From Prevotella sp. (GTDB taxonomy: Bacteria > Bacteroidota > Bacteroidia > Bacteroidales > Dysgonomonadaceae), in NCBI GenBank assembly GCA_031285625.1, contig JAITVV010000081.1, positions 121,700 to 185,699 of the forward strand: a stretch of DNA of 64,000 bases, read 5' to 3'. This document shows positions 17,651 to 26,951 of the stretch, piece after piece (position 1 is the first letter of the stretch; each line of letters opens with the position of its first letter). The position numbers and the translations under genes were made by a program. The notes below the pieces were generated by a model that worked only from the letters and a program-made list of their open reading frames with translations, ran no database searches and was not told where the DNA came from.

Positions 17651-19414
17651 CTATATTATACTTTCAATGAATGTGTTTAAATCTTCTTCCTTTCCTAAAT
17701 CAAGTTTTTGCTTAAGTCTGTATTTTGTCATCCTTACGGTTTTTGATTCTACATGAAGAAGTTCGGCTATCTCTTTTGAAGACATTTTCATGAAGATGCA
17801 TACACAATACTTGAGGTCTAAAGAAGTAAGTTTTTGTTTGGCTTTGTTTTGAAGTTTTGTATAGAAATCGGGATGTATTTCTTTCAGTTCAGTTCTGAAG
17901 CCTTCAAAGTTGTTATCTATATTGAGTTCCTTATTCAGTATCTTCTCTATTTTAGTTTTGTCTATTGATGAATTTTTTAGAATATTATCTAACAACTCAT
18001 TTTTGTAGCTAAGCTGCATGTTACTGATAACTGCCTCTTGTTGTAAACGTTTCGCTTGGGTTTCTTTCAATTCGGCAAGTAACGAAGCTTCATGTTTTTC
18101 TTGTTTCAGAAGTATTTCTTTCTGTTTCAGATATTTTATACGATAGGTAAAGAACAATATCAGAAATATTAATCCCAATAATAAGAAAACAGCTATTCCC
18201 ATATACAGGTTATTTTGTGTCTGCTCGAATTTTAATTCCTGCTCTTTTTTCTCAAACTGGTATTTAGCATGTAATTGTTGCCCTGTTTTTATATTTCTTT
18301 CATTGTAGTATTTCTGATAAAAGTCCAAAGATTTACTTAAATATTCGGTAGATTTTTTATACTCTTGTTGTTCCTCATATAATGATGCCAATTGATGGCT
18401 TAGCTCAAATTTAAACTTAAATAGTTTTTCTTGTTTCGATACTTCTGCTATAGCTTCTAAGTTTATCTGTTCTGCCAATGCATAATCATTCTTAACCGTT
18501 GCAGCTATATACAATAACTGATAATAATTCACAAGGAACTCTATATCGTGGTTTCGCTCTTTTACTATATTGGCTTCTTTCACATATTGATCAATCAAAT
18601 CAATATTTACCTTATCCGGCTTTATTTCATTTTTTAATTGATAAGCATAAGATGCATTTGTCAGAGCATTCAAATAAGCAATATCCCTGATATATCCAGG
18701 CTTTTGTTTATATAAATCAATTGACTTATCAAAACAAAAAATGGCCGAGTCAAGCAATGCAATATTCTCTTTCTGTTTTGGATCCAATAAATATCGGACG
18801 CCACGAATTGACCACCCTAAACACAGAATATTAGGTCTTTGGCTTTTCTTAGCGGCTTCTAATGATAATTTGGTGTATAAATCCAGCTTTTCAATATCGG
18901 ATTGATGATAGCTGGATAAGATATAATAGTCCGAAGATTGAGTATCCCAGCTATGCTCTGTATTTTTCAATAATTCCAGCGATCGATAGATATCTGTTAG
19001 TCCGTCCTTATCTTCTAATTGTAGTTTTATTACTCCTATCCGATTATATCCTATTGCATTAGCTCTTATATCTGATGATTCTTTGATACAAGCTAAACAA
19101 CTATCTATTATAGAATAACTCCTCTCAGCATCTCCCTTTAGACAATATAGTAATCCAAGATTAGAATAGGCATAAACTCCGTAATGTTTTTCTTTTTGTT
19201 TAGTAGATAAGGAAACAGCTATTCTGCTGTATCTCATAGATGTAATAAAATCACCTTGGGTAAATCCGGATAATTGCGAATAAGCAATAATTTTATCTTT
19301 ATCCTTTATCGTAGGGTCATTAACTATTGTTTGAAGTGAATCGATAGACCTTTGTTGAGCTATACCCGATATATATATTGCAAGTAGTAATAAAAGTATT
19401 GTGTATTTTTTCAT
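17651..19414 (-). CDS. TPR membrane regulator with C-terminal HTH
   Basis: The 587-residue protein has a signal-like N-terminus ending GIAQ, then TPR-like helical repeats (about residues 30-380). One membrane helix follows (LYMGIAVFLLLGLIFLILFF, about 403-422), then a coiled-coil and a C-terminal LuxR/GerE-like helix-turn-helix (LTSLDLKYCVCIFMKMSSKE then IAELLHVESKTVRMTKYRLK). This is the Bacteroidota one-piece sensor layout with a periplasmic TPR part and a cytoplasmic DNA-binding part. The ligand and target genes are unknown. It may act on the neighbouring MFS gene, but nothing in the sequence proves that. Confidence 0.8.
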   Translation of the reverse strand: MKKYTILLLLLAIYISGIAQQRSIDSLQTIVNDPTIKDKDKIIAYSQLSGFTQGDFITSMRYSRIAVSLSTKQKEKHYGVYAYSNLGLLYCLKGDAERSYSIIDSCLACIKESSDIRANAIGYNRIGVIKLQLEDKDGLTDIYRSLELLKNTEHSWDTQSSDYYILSSYHQSDIEKLDLYTKLSLEAAKKSQRPNILCLGWSIRGVRYLLDPKQKENIALLDSAIFCFDKSIDLYKQKPGYIRDIAYLNALTNASYAYQLKNEIKPDKVNIDLIDQYVKEANIVKERNHDIEFLVNYYQLLYIAATVKNDYALAEQINLEAIAEVSKQEKLFKFKFELSHQLASLYEEQQEYKKSTEYLSKSLDFYQKYYNERNIKTGQQLHAKYQFEKKEQELKFEQTQNNLYMGIAVFLLLGLIFLILFFTYRIKYLKQKEILLKQEKHEASLLAELKETQAKRLQQEAVISNMQLSYKNELLDNILKNSSIDKTKIEKILNKELNIDNNFEGFRTELKEIHPDFYTKLQNKAKQKLTSLDLKYCVCIFMKMSSKEIAELLHVESKTVRMTKYRLKQKLDLGKEEDLNTFIESII

Positions 19415-19476
19415 CCTTTTTCAATTATTTATTTCTTAAACAGGTGTAGAGCGGACTAAAATAATGAAAAAGAGGC

Positions 19477-19615
19477 TGTCCCAAAAGTAATTTTCACTTT
19501 CTTTTTGTCATATTGAACGGAGTGAAACATCTCGTATCCGGAGGGTCGAGATTCTTCGTTACACTCAGAATGACAAAGAAAGTAACACTTTATTAGTGTA
19601 ATTACTTTTGGGACA
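19477..19615. repeat. MITE-like nested palindrome with perfect 16-bp terminal inverted repeats
   Basis: The outer arms TGTCCCAAAAGTAATT (19477-19492) and AATTACTTTTGGGACA (19600-19615) are perfect inverted repeats. Inside lies a 72-base palindromic core (19505-19576) that also occurs at 33788 and 45760. No transposase is nearby. The element sits between the regulator and the next lipoprotein gene. Confidence 0.75.
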
Positions 19616-19651
19616 AGTCTATCTCTGCTTCTTACCGACTTCAATAAGAAG

Positions 19652-20125
19652 TTATTCTAATATTTTGCTTAATTGGAAACTTTTGGTAGCTAAAACTGTT
19701 TCTTCTACTTCATAAATCACTTTTGTATCCTTATGAACCTTCACCTTAATTGTTGCAGGTTTATTATCTACATAACTTGAAACACTAATTCCTAAAATGA
19801 GTGAGCTACACGATTGGGAGAGTGTAAATGTGTTATTTGCAGTAAAAGTATAGTTATTGTCAGTAAGCGATGTTGTAGTCAGTACCTTACCTGAACCATC
19901 TTTTATATCTACACTGCTGGTTCCTTCCGTCGCAATACCAGTTATACTTGCTTGTTTAAAACAATTCTGATAATCTCCGCTAAATGCTATTTCCACTTTG
20001 TAGATACCACCTTTTGCAGGATCGGGTAAATTATCATCATCGTCATCGCTACTACAAGCACTAAATCCTACAGTTACAGCAAATACTATTATTGCTATGA
20101 AATACTTACTAAATACTCTTTTCAT
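19652..20125 (-). CDS. Small lipoprotein, unknown
   Basis: The 157-residue protein has a signal peptide ending GFSAC, with the lipid Cys near residue 24, followed by an SSDDDDDN acidic run. That run resembles the Bacteroidota lipoprotein export signal for surface display. The remaining 120 residues look beta-rich (Thr/Ser/Val), without a recognised domain. It stands alone with a TAnnTTTG-type promoter box about 50 bases upstream and a MITE-like element downstream. Confidence 0.65.
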   Translation of the reverse strand: MKRVFSKYFIAIIVFAVTVGFSACSSDDDDDNLPDPAKGGIYKVEIAFSGDYQNCFKQASITGIATEGTSSVDIKDGSGKVLTTTSLTDNNYTFTANNTFTLSQSCSSLILGISVSSYVDNKPATIKVKVHKDTKVIYEVEETVLATKSFQLSKILE

Positions 20126-20172
20126 AAAATTTCAGTTTTTATAAAGTTTATAACATATTTGTTTACGCTGGC

Positions 20173-20180
20173 CAAAAGTA
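20173..20180 (-). promoter_or_regulatory. Promoter -7 box for the small lipoprotein gene
   Basis: On the minus strand this reads TACTTTTG, a perfect TAnnTTTG match, 47 bases before the start codon. Confidence 0.5.
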
Positions 20181-20386
20181 AGGCAGTAGTGTATGTCTGC
20201 ATAAAAAGAAGCGTCTACAAAATGTCTACATTTATTTATATATTTGATTATCAGTATCATATAATTTGTGTTTGTGTAATTATATCAATGAAAAACGATT
20301 AAAATTTGGAATTCATATATTGTTTAATGCTTTCAGTTGAGAGAAATATATCTAACTTTACACTCATTACTCAAAAAAATAGATAA

Positions 20387-21418
20387 ATGAAAAGGACAGA
20401 AATAGCCAGTCTGGGTGAGTTTGGTTTAATTGACCATCTGACAAAAAATATAGAACTAAAAAACCCTGGTACTGAGAAAGGGGTGGGAGATGATGCCGCA
20501 GTTTTATCGTACGGAAATAAAAAGACGTTGGTAACTACCGACCTGTTACTGGAAGGTATCCACTTCGACCTGATGTATGTACCCCTGAAACATCTTGGAT
20601 ATAAATCGGCTGTTGTAAATTTTTCGGATATCTATGCCATGAACGGGCAGCCCAAACAGATAACTATATCTTTAGGCATATCTAAACGTTTTTCTGTCGA
20701 AGACTTGGAAATGTTTTATGACGGACTTGCACTTGCCTGTCAGGAATATGGAGTAGACCTGGTAGGGGGAGATACTTCCGCTTCACTTACCGGATTGGCT
20801 ATCAGTATCACTTGTCTGGGTGAGGGTGAAGAGGGGAAAATAGCATACCGTAACGGAGCAAAAGAAACTGACCTTATCTGTGTATCGGGTGATTTGGGCG
20901 CTGCCTTTATGGGGCTTCAATTACTCGAACGCGAAAAAGCTGTATATGATGGAAAAGAAGATTTTCAACCTGATTTTACAGGAAAAGAATATCTTTTGGA
21001 AAGACAACTGAAACCCGAAGCGCGAAAGGATATTGTAAGATTCCTTGCCGAGGAAGGCATTGTTCCTACATCCATGATAGATATTTCTGACGGATTATCC
21101 TCCGAACTGAAGCATATCTGTAAGCAAAGTGGGGTAGGTTGTCATATATACGAAGAACGTATTCCTATCGATTACCAGACAGCCATGATGGCCGAACAGT
21201 TCAATTTGAATGTGACTACCGTAGCCATGAATGGGGGAGAGGATTACGAATTGCTGTTCACTGTTCCACTATATCTGCATGATAAAGTCTCCAAAATAAA
21301 AGGTGTACATGTAATAGGGCATATTACAAAAGAAGGCAACGGGTTGATGTTGGAGACCCGTGATGGAACAGAAATAGAGTTGAAGGCTCAGGGTTGGGAT
21401 TCGATAGGAGAGGAATAA
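20387..21418 (+). CDS. thiL: Thiamine-monophosphate kinase
   Basis: ThiL phosphorylates thiamine monophosphate to thiamine pyrophosphate, the last step of cofactor synthesis. The 343-residue protein has the N-terminal GVGDDAAVL, VTTDLLLEGIHFDLMYVPLKHLGYKSAVVNFSDIYAM split into the usual metal/ATP motifs, then LVGGDTSAS, MIDISDGLSSELKHIC and a late NGGEDYELLFTVP. The next gene starts inside or just after its end. Confidence 0.95.
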   Translation: MKRTEIASLGEFGLIDHLTKNIELKNPGTEKGVGDDAAVLSYGNKKTLVTTDLLLEGIHFDLMYVPLKHLGYKSAVVNFSDIYAMNGQPKQITISLGISKRFSVEDLEMFYDGLALACQEYGVDLVGGDTSASLTGLAISITCLGEGEEGKIAYRNGAKETDLICVSGDLGAAFMGLQLLEREKAVYDGKEDFQPDFTGKEYLLERQLKPEARKDIVRFLAEEGIVPTSMIDISDGLSSELKHICKQSGVGCHIYEERIPIDYQTAMMAEQFNLNVTTVAMNGGEDYELLFTVPLYLHDKVSKIKGVHVIGHITKEGNGLMLETRDGTEIELKAQGWDSIGEE

Positions 21419-21423
21419 GGATA

Positions 21424-22071
21424 ATGGAAACCACCTTGATTAATAGACTCTTTGATACCCTCGATAACTGGAGGCATCTGCCCGCATATCAATTGGAGCG
21501 GAGAGCCGATATTTTCTTTGCTATCTATTTACCAGAGATTATAAAGAAACGGTTTGGATCGGATATTGACTTTATCATTCCTGAATTTCCTGTAAGAATT
21601 GGGAATATTTATACAAATAAATTACTACCTAATCCTAACTTGTCTTTTAAGATTGATTACTTAGTTGTATGCAAGGCTGAAAACAAAGTATATTTCATAG
21701 AACTAAAGACGGATGATTCTTCACGGCGAGATAAGCAAGATGAGTATTTAATAAAAGCAAAGGAAAATAATATTCATGATTTAATTAATGGAATTCTTGA
21801 TATAAACAGAGCTACGAATGCTAAGAAGAAATATGGTAATTTATTGTCATTATTAGTGCAAATAGGATGGATAGATACAGTGAATATGATAAATACCTCT
21901 TCTGATTATGATATTACAATAGTATACATACAGCCTAACCGAAAAGCTGATTGTGCTGATGAGATTATAACATTCGCTGAGATTTGTACATATTTATCAG
22001 CTCACACAGATATATTAACACAAAGATTTTGTAAATCGCTAATTGACTGGACTATCAATCCTAATGAATAA
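21424..22071 (+). CDS. PD-(D/E)XK nuclease-like protein, unknown
   Basis: I chose ATG 21424 (METTLINRLF), 5 bases after the thiL stop and preceded by AGGA. An in-frame ATG at 21394 would add ten residues inside thiL. The 215-residue protein has DYLVVCKAENKVYFIELKTD, which fits the D-(x)n-E-x-K core of the PD-(D/E)XK nuclease fold, followed by DKQDEYLIKAKE. The C-terminal half has no recognised domain. Function unknown; the close spacing to thiL suggests co-transcription rather than a functional link. Confidence 0.6.
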   Translation: METTLINRLFDTLDNWRHLPAYQLERRADIFFAIYLPEIIKKRFGSDIDFIIPEFPVRIGNIYTNKLLPNPNLSFKIDYLVVCKAENKVYFIELKTDDSSRRDKQDEYLIKAKENNIHDLINGILDINRATNAKKKYGNLLSLLVQIGWIDTVNMINTSSDYDITIVYIQPNRKADCADEIITFAEICTYLSAHTDILTQRFCKSLIDWTINPNE

Positions 22072-22142
22072 ATAATTATTTAATGCAGCTATTTTCATCT
22101 TCTATTCATCTTAATTATATGAACACTTAAACCATAATGCTC

Positions 22143-22991
22143 ATGAAAAAATCAGCTGTACGACTTTTATTTATATTGATATGTTTAGTTTTTGTCATAT
22201 CATGTAGTGATGATGATGATAATAATTTGCAATCTACAGGAGTAAACGGAAAACCTGGTAAAGTTATTATAAAATATACTGATCCCAATAGTAAAGATAC
22301 AGATGTATTCTTTTATTATAAGGCTGACAAACTAACGAGGACAAAAGCAATAAAAGGCTCTGTTTTGGATTTCAACTATGAAAACAATGAATTGAAGTCT
22401 GTATATACTTCTCCCGAAGACAAGGAGGTAGCAGACGGACATGGTTCGACTAAATTCAGTAAAGAGAGTAATAAGATTATTATTGAGTCGTGGGGTGAAC
22501 CGAGTTCTGATTTGTTTCGCTGGGAATTGGAATTGGATGAAAATAATATTCCTGTAAAAATCACAGAAATGGGAATGTATTCCCCTTCTGGTGCTAATGG
22601 AGAACTTTCGAAAGTCAGAGATGGAGAATATTATTCTGTATTCACTTATGACCAAACAACAAAAAATCTTGTAAAACAGATTGTTTATAATATAGGTACC
22701 TCGAATATTGCAGCTACTTATGAGTATGAGTACGATAATAATCCTGGAGCAATATCAAAAATATATTTACCTCTCTGGTATTATGCTTATAAAGCTTATA
22801 TGAATAGAGAATACAGAAATGTTTACAACAGGCTTTTCTTCAATTACACAAATAATATCCAAAAAGAAATAGTTGACACAGAAGAAGGTGAAAGTATTGT
22901 TAACTACAGTTATAAGTATAACAAAAATAATACTCCTGTATCTATGGGTAGTGATATATATGGATTGCCCGCTATATCGATCACATATTAA
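22143..22991 (+). CDS. Lipoprotein, beta-rich, unknown
   Basis: The start at 22143 (MKKSAVRLL) gives a compact signal; an in-frame ATG lies two codons earlier at 22137. The lipobox VISC is followed by SDDDDNN, an acidic run typical of surface lipoproteins in Bacteroidota. The roughly 255 residues of the mature protein are rich in Tyr, Asn and Lys and look like repeated beta hairpins (YEYEYDNN and VNYSYKYNKNN). These resemble the YD-like and DUF4595-like lipoproteins of gut Bacteroidales. Function unknown. A strong terminator follows. Confidence 0.65.
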   Translation: MKKSAVRLLFILICLVFVISCSDDDDNNLQSTGVNGKPGKVIIKYTDPNSKDTDVFFYYKADKLTRTKAIKGSVLDFNYENNELKSVYTSPEDKEVADGHGSTKFSKESNKIIIESWGEPSSDLFRWELELDENNIPVKITEMGMYSPSGANGELSKVRDGEYYSVFTYDQTTKNLVKQIVYNIGTSNIAATYEYEYDNNPGAISKIYLPLWYYAYKAYMNREYRNVYNRLFFNYTNNIQKEIVDTEEGESIVNYSYKYNKNNTPVSMGSDIYGLPAISITY

Positions 22992-23023
22992 CAATGTAAG
23001 TTGATTAATAATATAATTTTATA

Positions 23024-23062
23024 AGCCTCAGAATCTTTATTATAAATTCTGAGGCTTTTTTT
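23024..23062 (+). terminator. Intrinsic terminator after the lipoprotein gene
   Basis: AGCCTCAGAAT pairs perfectly with ATTCTGAGGCT around an eleven-base A/T loop and is followed by seven T residues. Confidence 0.9.
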
Positions 23063-23093
23063 ATCAAATAGAAGCATATATATAACTATTTTG

Positions 23094-23101
23094 TATTTTT
23101 G
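23094..23101 (+). promoter_or_regulatory. Promoter -7 box for valS
   Basis: TATTTTTG matches the TAnnTTTG consensus 31 bases before ATG 23133. It lies downstream of the alternative TTG start at 23091, so it supports 23133 as the true start. Confidence 0.6.
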
Positions 23102-23132
23102 TCTTTCAAAATACATTACAACATACCTAAAT

Positions 23133-25808
23133 ATGGAAATTGCAAGTAAATATAATCCTGCCGAAGTAGAGGATAAATGGTATAAATACTGGTTAGAGAA
23201 TAAGTTTTTCCATTCCGAACCGGATAGTCGCGAACCTTATACAATCGTTATTCCTCCGCCAAACGTCACTGGTGTGCTCCACATGGGGCATATGCTGAAC
23301 AATACCATACAGGATATACTTGTACGCCGTGCCCGTATGATGGGTAAGAATGCCTGTTGGGTACCTGGGACAGACCATGCCTCTATTGCTACCGAAGCAA
23401 AGGTGGTGGCTAAACTGGCTGCCGAAGGCATCAGTAAAAACGACCTGAGCCGTGAGGCATTTCTCGAACATGCCTGGGAATGGACTCACAAGCATGGCGG
23501 CATTATTCTCGAGCAATTAAAAAAGCTGGGTGCGTCCTGCGACTGGGACCGTACTTGCTTTACAATGGATGAAAAACGTTCCGAGAGCGTTCTCAAAGTC
23601 TTTGTAGATTTATATAACAAAGGACTTATTTATCGGGGAATCCGTATGGTGAACTGGGATCCGGCAGCTAAGACAGCTGTTTCGGATGAAGAGGTTATCC
23701 ATCAGGAGGTAAATGGTAAATTATATTATTTGAGATATAAGATAGCCCCCCCGACCCCCCAAGGGGGGGATGGGAGCGACTACATTGTTGTTGCTACTAC
23801 CCGCCCCGAAACAATCTTCGGAGATATAGCTGTATGTATCAACCCGAACGACCCGAAGACCGCACATATGAAAGGCAAAAAAGTGATTGTTCCTGTTGTC
23901 AACCGCGTAGTTCCTATTATCGAGGATGAATATGTGGATATGGAATTCGGTACAGGATTTCTGAAAGTAACTCCCGCCCATGATGTAAATGACTATATGC
24001 TGGGAGAAAAATATAATCTTGAAGTTATCGACATCTTTAATGATAATGGTACACTAAACTCGTACGGACTTCAGTACGAAGGTATGGATCGTTTCGATGT
24101 ACGTAAGAAAATAGAAAAAGACCTCGAAGACCTTGGCCTGATGGAAAAAACAGAAGCCTATACCAATAGTGTAGGCTATTCTGAGCGTACCAATGTACCT
24201 ATCGAACCGAAATTGTCCATGCAGTGGTTCCTCAAAATGGAACATCTTGCAAAACCGGCACTCGATGCCGTAGAAAACGATACAATCAAATTTCATCCGG
24301 CAAAATTCAAGAATATGTACCGTCACTGGATGGAAAATATTAAGGATTGGAATATCAGCCGCCAGTTGTGGTGGGGACACCGTATTCCGGCTTATTATAT
24401 AGAATCCCCCCTCAGTCCCCCCGACGGGGGAAGTTGGGGCTTTGTTATCGCCGAAAATGAAGAAAAAGCCCGGGAGCTTGCTATTGCCAAGCACCCCTCC
24501 TTAGGAGAGGCAGGGGAAGGTTTCACCTTGCGTCAGGATGAAGACTGCCTCGATACATGGTTTTCTTCATGGCTGTGGCCTATTTCCGTATTTGATGGTA
24601 TTAATCAGCCGGACAATAAGGATATACAGTATTATTATCCTACAAACGACCTTGTAACCGCTCCTGAAATTATCTTCTTCTGGGTGGCGCGTATGATAAT
24701 GTCGGGATATGAATACCGTGGAGAGGCTTGTTTCCACAATGTATATTTTACCGGTATTGTACGTGATAAGCAGGGACGTAAGATGTCCAAGTCGCTGGGT
24801 AACTCACCCGACCCTATCGAACTGATGGAGAAATACGGCGCTGATGGTGTACGTATGGGGATGCTGTTAACTTCACCTGCAGGTAACGACCTGCCGTTTG
24901 ATGAAAGCCTTTGCGAACAGGGGCGTAACTTTAATAACAAGATATGGAATGCGTTCCGCCTGGTAAAAGGGTGGGAGGTGAATGACTCTATCGAGCAGCC
25001 TGAATCATCAAAGATAGCTATTGAATGGTTTGAAAATGTTCTGGCTAAAACCGTTGCTGAATTGGGCGACTTGTTTGGCAAATACCGTCTGTCAGAAGCG
25101 CTGATGTCTCTATATAAGCTGTTCTGGGACGAGTTTTCATCGTGGTATCTTGAGATGGTAAAACCGGCTTATCAACAGCCGATAGATAAGAAAACATACG
25201 AGGCAACACTAGGTTTCTTCGATTCCCTGCTTCGTTTACTTCATCCGTTTATGCCGTTTATTACAGAAGAACTGTGGCAGGCATTGAGCGAACGAAAAGC
25301 CGGAGAAAGTATTATGGTATCTGATATGCCTAAAGAGATAGCTTTTGATGATAAGTTAATTAACACCTTTGAAAAAGTAAAAGAGGTGATTGCAGGTATC
25401 CGTACTGTTCGCCTGCAAAAGAATATTCCAAATAAGGAAGAATTATCATTGGAGGTTATAGGTGAGTATAACACTGATTTCAGCAGTGTGATATCGAAGA
25501 TGGGAAATCTTTCTTCTATCAATATAGTTAGTGAAAAAGATGCTACAGCAGCTTCATTCTTAGTAGGTACAACTGAATATTCCATTCCTCTGGGAAACAA
25601 TATAGATATAGAAGCTGAACTGAAGAAGCTGAATGATGAACTGAAATATCTCGAAGGTTTCCTAAAATCAGTTTCAGCAAAGTTGAATAATGAAAAATTT
25701 GTGGCGAATGCCAAGCCTGAAATCGTTGAAAACGAGCGTAAAAAGCAGGCGGATGCCGAAAGCAAAATGAGAACAATACAGGAAAGTATTTCTAATCTGA
25801 GTAAATAA
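23133..25808 (+). CDS. valS: Valyl-tRNA synthetase with in-frame repeat insertions
   Basis: Class I valyl-tRNA synthetase of 891 residues from this start: HMGH at residues 50-53, KMSKS at 550-554, the CP1 editing domain with VVATTRPET, and a C-terminal coiled coil. The frame is open back to a TTG at 23091, but the promoter box lies between. Three short GC-rich palindromes sit in frame inside the gene (23746-23774, 24405-24440, 24492-24518). They add loops rich in Pro and Gly near residues 205-214, 424-436 and 453-462, absent from ordinary ValS proteins as I remember them. None breaks the frame or removes a catalytic motif, so the enzyme should be active. Confidence 0.95.
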   Translation: MEIASKYNPAEVEDKWYKYWLENKFFHSEPDSREPYTIVIPPPNVTGVLHMGHMLNNTIQDILVRRARMMGKNACWVPGTDHASIATEAKVVAKLAAEGISKNDLSREAFLEHAWEWTHKHGGIILEQLKKLGASCDWDRTCFTMDEKRSESVLKVFVDLYNKGLIYRGIRMVNWDPAAKTAVSDEEVIHQEVNGKLYYLRYKIAPPTPQGGDGSDYIVVATTRPETIFGDIAVCINPNDPKTAHMKGKKVIVPVVNRVVPIIEDEYVDMEFGTGFLKVTPAHDVNDYMLGEKYNLEVIDIFNDNGTLNSYGLQYEGMDRFDVRKKIEKDLEDLGLMEKTEAYTNSVGYSERTNVPIEPKLSMQWFLKMEHLAKPALDAVENDTIKFHPAKFKNMYRHWMENIKDWNISRQLWWGHRIPAYYIESPLSPPDGGSWGFVIAENEEKARELAIAKHPSLGEAGEGFTLRQDEDCLDTWFSSWLWPISVFDGINQPDNKDIQYYYPTNDLVTAPEIIFFWVARMIMSGYEYRGEACFHNVYFTGIVRDKQGRKMSKSLGNSPDPIELMEKYGADGVRMGMLLTSPAGNDLPFDESLCEQGRNFNNKIWNAFRLVKGWEVNDSIEQPESSKIAIEWFENVLAKTVAELGDLFGKYRLSEALMSLYKLFWDEFSSWYLEMVKPAYQQPIDKKTYEATLGFFDSLLRLLHPFMPFITEELWQALSERKAGESIMVSDMPKEIAFDDKLINTFEKVKEVIAGIRTVRLQKNIPNKEELSLEVIGEYNTDFSSVISKMGNLSSINIVSEKDATAASFLVGTTEYSIPLGNNIDIEAELKKLNDELKYLEGFLKSVSAKLNNEKFVANAKPEIVENERKKQADAESKMRTIQESISNLSK
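23746..23774. repeat. GC-rich palindrome inside valS, copy 1
   Basis: A C6-GA-C6 stretch is followed by AA and a G-rich arm, so the arms can pair. It is read in frame as a Pro/Gly-rich loop in the editing domain of ValS. Confidence 0.65.
24405..24440. repeat. GC-rich palindrome inside valS, copy 2
   Basis: CCCCCCTCAGTCCCCCCGAC is followed by a GGGGGAAGTTGGGG arm, a C-rich/G-rich inverted pair. Translated in frame as [12 protein letters not shown]. Confidence 0.7.
24492..24518. repeat. GC-rich palindrome inside valS, copy 3
   Basis: CACCCCTCCTTAGGAGAGGC is followed by AGGGG, with CTCC/GGAG and CCCCT/AGGGG pairing. Translated in frame as [10 protein letters not shown]. Confidence 0.6.
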
Positions 25809-25826
25809 TAATTACATAAATATGAG

Positions 25827-25856
25827 AAGGAGCTGCCTATATAGAAGCTCCTTTTT
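25827..25856 (+). terminator. Intrinsic terminator after valS
   Basis: AAGGAGCT pairs with AGCTCCTT around a ten-base loop and runs into five T residues. Confidence 0.85.
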
Positions 25857-25898
25857 AATATCCGGAGAGTTGTAAACAGAACTGTTAAAAATAAAACT

Positions 25899-26633
25899 AT
25901 GATGATTAAAATCCTTTATCTTATATATCAATGGGCCATATTCGTTCCTTTATTAATTTTAGCTACTATCTGGTGTACACTTACCATTATTATAGGCTCT
26001 ACCTTAGGGAATAATAAATTCTGGGGATATTATCCCGGAGTTATATGGGGCAGGTTTGTATGTATGGCAGCCCTGTTGAGAATTAAAGTTTTCAGGAATA
26101 AGAATCTGGATAAAAACCAGTCATATGTATTTGTGGCCAACCATCAGGGAGCCTTTGATATATTTCTTATCTATGGATATCTCAGCCATAACTTCAAATG
26201 GCTGATGAAGCAAAGCCTGAAAAAAATGCCGTTGGTCGGTTTTGCATCAGCTAAAGCAGGACATGTATTTGTAGACTCCACCACACGGAAGGGAATTGTT
26301 GATACCATGCGGAATACTAAGAATACGTTGAAAGACGGAATGTCTACTGTTGTTTTTCCGGAGGGTCACCGTTCACCGGATGGCAAGATGGCAGAGTTTA
26401 AAAAAGGTGCGTTCCAGACAGCAGTCAGCCTGAAACTTCCAATCGTTCCCCTGACTATTGATGGGGCTTATAAAGTGTTACCTATACATTCGTGGAAAAT
26501 GAATCCGGCAAAGATAAAACTAACATTCCATGACCCTATAGAGACTGCTAACCTGAAAGGGGATGATATTAATGGTCTGATTGACAAAGTATATTCTATT
26601 ATTGAATCTGCCTTGCCGGAAGAGAATAAATAG
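25899..26633 (+). CDS. plsC: 1-acyl-sn-glycerol-3-phosphate acyltransferase
   Basis: The 244-residue protein has an N-terminal hydrophobic hairpin (about residues 5-35). The PlsC acyltransferase motifs follow: NHQGAFDIF (the HxxxxD catalytic box, near residue 83), a KKMPLVGFASAKAGHVFVDS substrate block and FPEGHRSPDG. It transfers an acyl chain to lysophosphatidic acid in phospholipid synthesis. It stands alone after the valS terminator. Confidence 0.92.
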   Translation: MMIKILYLIYQWAIFVPLLILATIWCTLTIIIGSTLGNNKFWGYYPGVIWGRFVCMAALLRIKVFRNKNLDKNQSYVFVANHQGAFDIFLIYGYLSHNFKWLMKQSLKKMPLVGFASAKAGHVFVDSTTRKGIVDTMRNTKNTLKDGMSTVVFPEGHRSPDGKMAEFKKGAFQTAVSLKLPIVPLTIDGAYKVLPIHSWKMNPAKIKLTFHDPIETANLKGDDINGLIDKVYSIIESALPEENK

Positions 26634-26642
26634 TCTTATATC

Positions 26643-26789
26643 TTATTCATTAGTATTTATTTCATCATCAAATGAGAAATCGTCAGAGCATAATTCTTCG
26701 ATTGCAATTGCAAATCTGACATTTACATTATCTTTTTCTTCAGGTAATTTTTCTTTCATGATTTCCTCTTCTTTCCTATAGTCTTTCAT
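26643..26789 (-). CDS. Small acidic hypothetical protein (48 residues)
   Basis: A short minus-strand frame encodes MKDYRKEEEIMKEKLPEEKD followed by an Asp/Glu-rich tail ending INTNE. It has no membrane helix and no recognised domain. A second in-frame ATG occurs at codon 11. Composition is protein-like and the frame is free of stops, but length is small and no strong ribosome site is seen. The frame running the other way through the same bases (26581-26781) looks like a shadow. Confidence 0.35.
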   Translation of the reverse strand: MKDYRKEEEIMKEKLPEEKDNVNVRFAIAIEELCSDDFSFDDEINTNE

Positions 26790-26922
26790 ATCTAAAGCTA
26801 TACTTTTAGTGTATTTACTACATTAGACGATTTAAACATAAAAATATTTCAATAATTTTCTGATTTCTGATTTTTTATATTTTATGTTAAAATTCCTTTG
26901 TAGAATACAGCAATATATTTGC

Positions 26923-26930
26923 TAATTTTG
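26923..26930 (+). promoter_or_regulatory. Promoter -7 box for the bile-acid-symporter-like gene
   Basis: TAATTTTG matches TAnnTTTG; a TTTG at 26897-26900 lies 22 bases upstream as a possible -33 element. The ATG is 22 bases downstream. Confidence 0.55.
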
Positions 26931-26951
26931 TATCATTAATTAGAGCATATC

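Noticed and set aside
19456-19644. Minus-strand 62-codon frame over the MITE-like element
   Set aside because: The frame is made of the palindromic repeat itself; the same peptide appears in the frame over the 45760 copy, showing it is repeat sequence and not a gene.
23091-23132. Longer valS start at TTG 23091
   Set aside because: The promoter box lies at 23094-23101, inside this extension, and METASK-like conserved sequence begins at ATG 23133 ([17 protein letters not shown]).
26581-26781. Plus-strand frame overlapping the plsC end
   Set aside because: It overlaps plsC and is rich in Ser and Phe with no sensible start; the minus-strand frame at the same place looks more protein-like.
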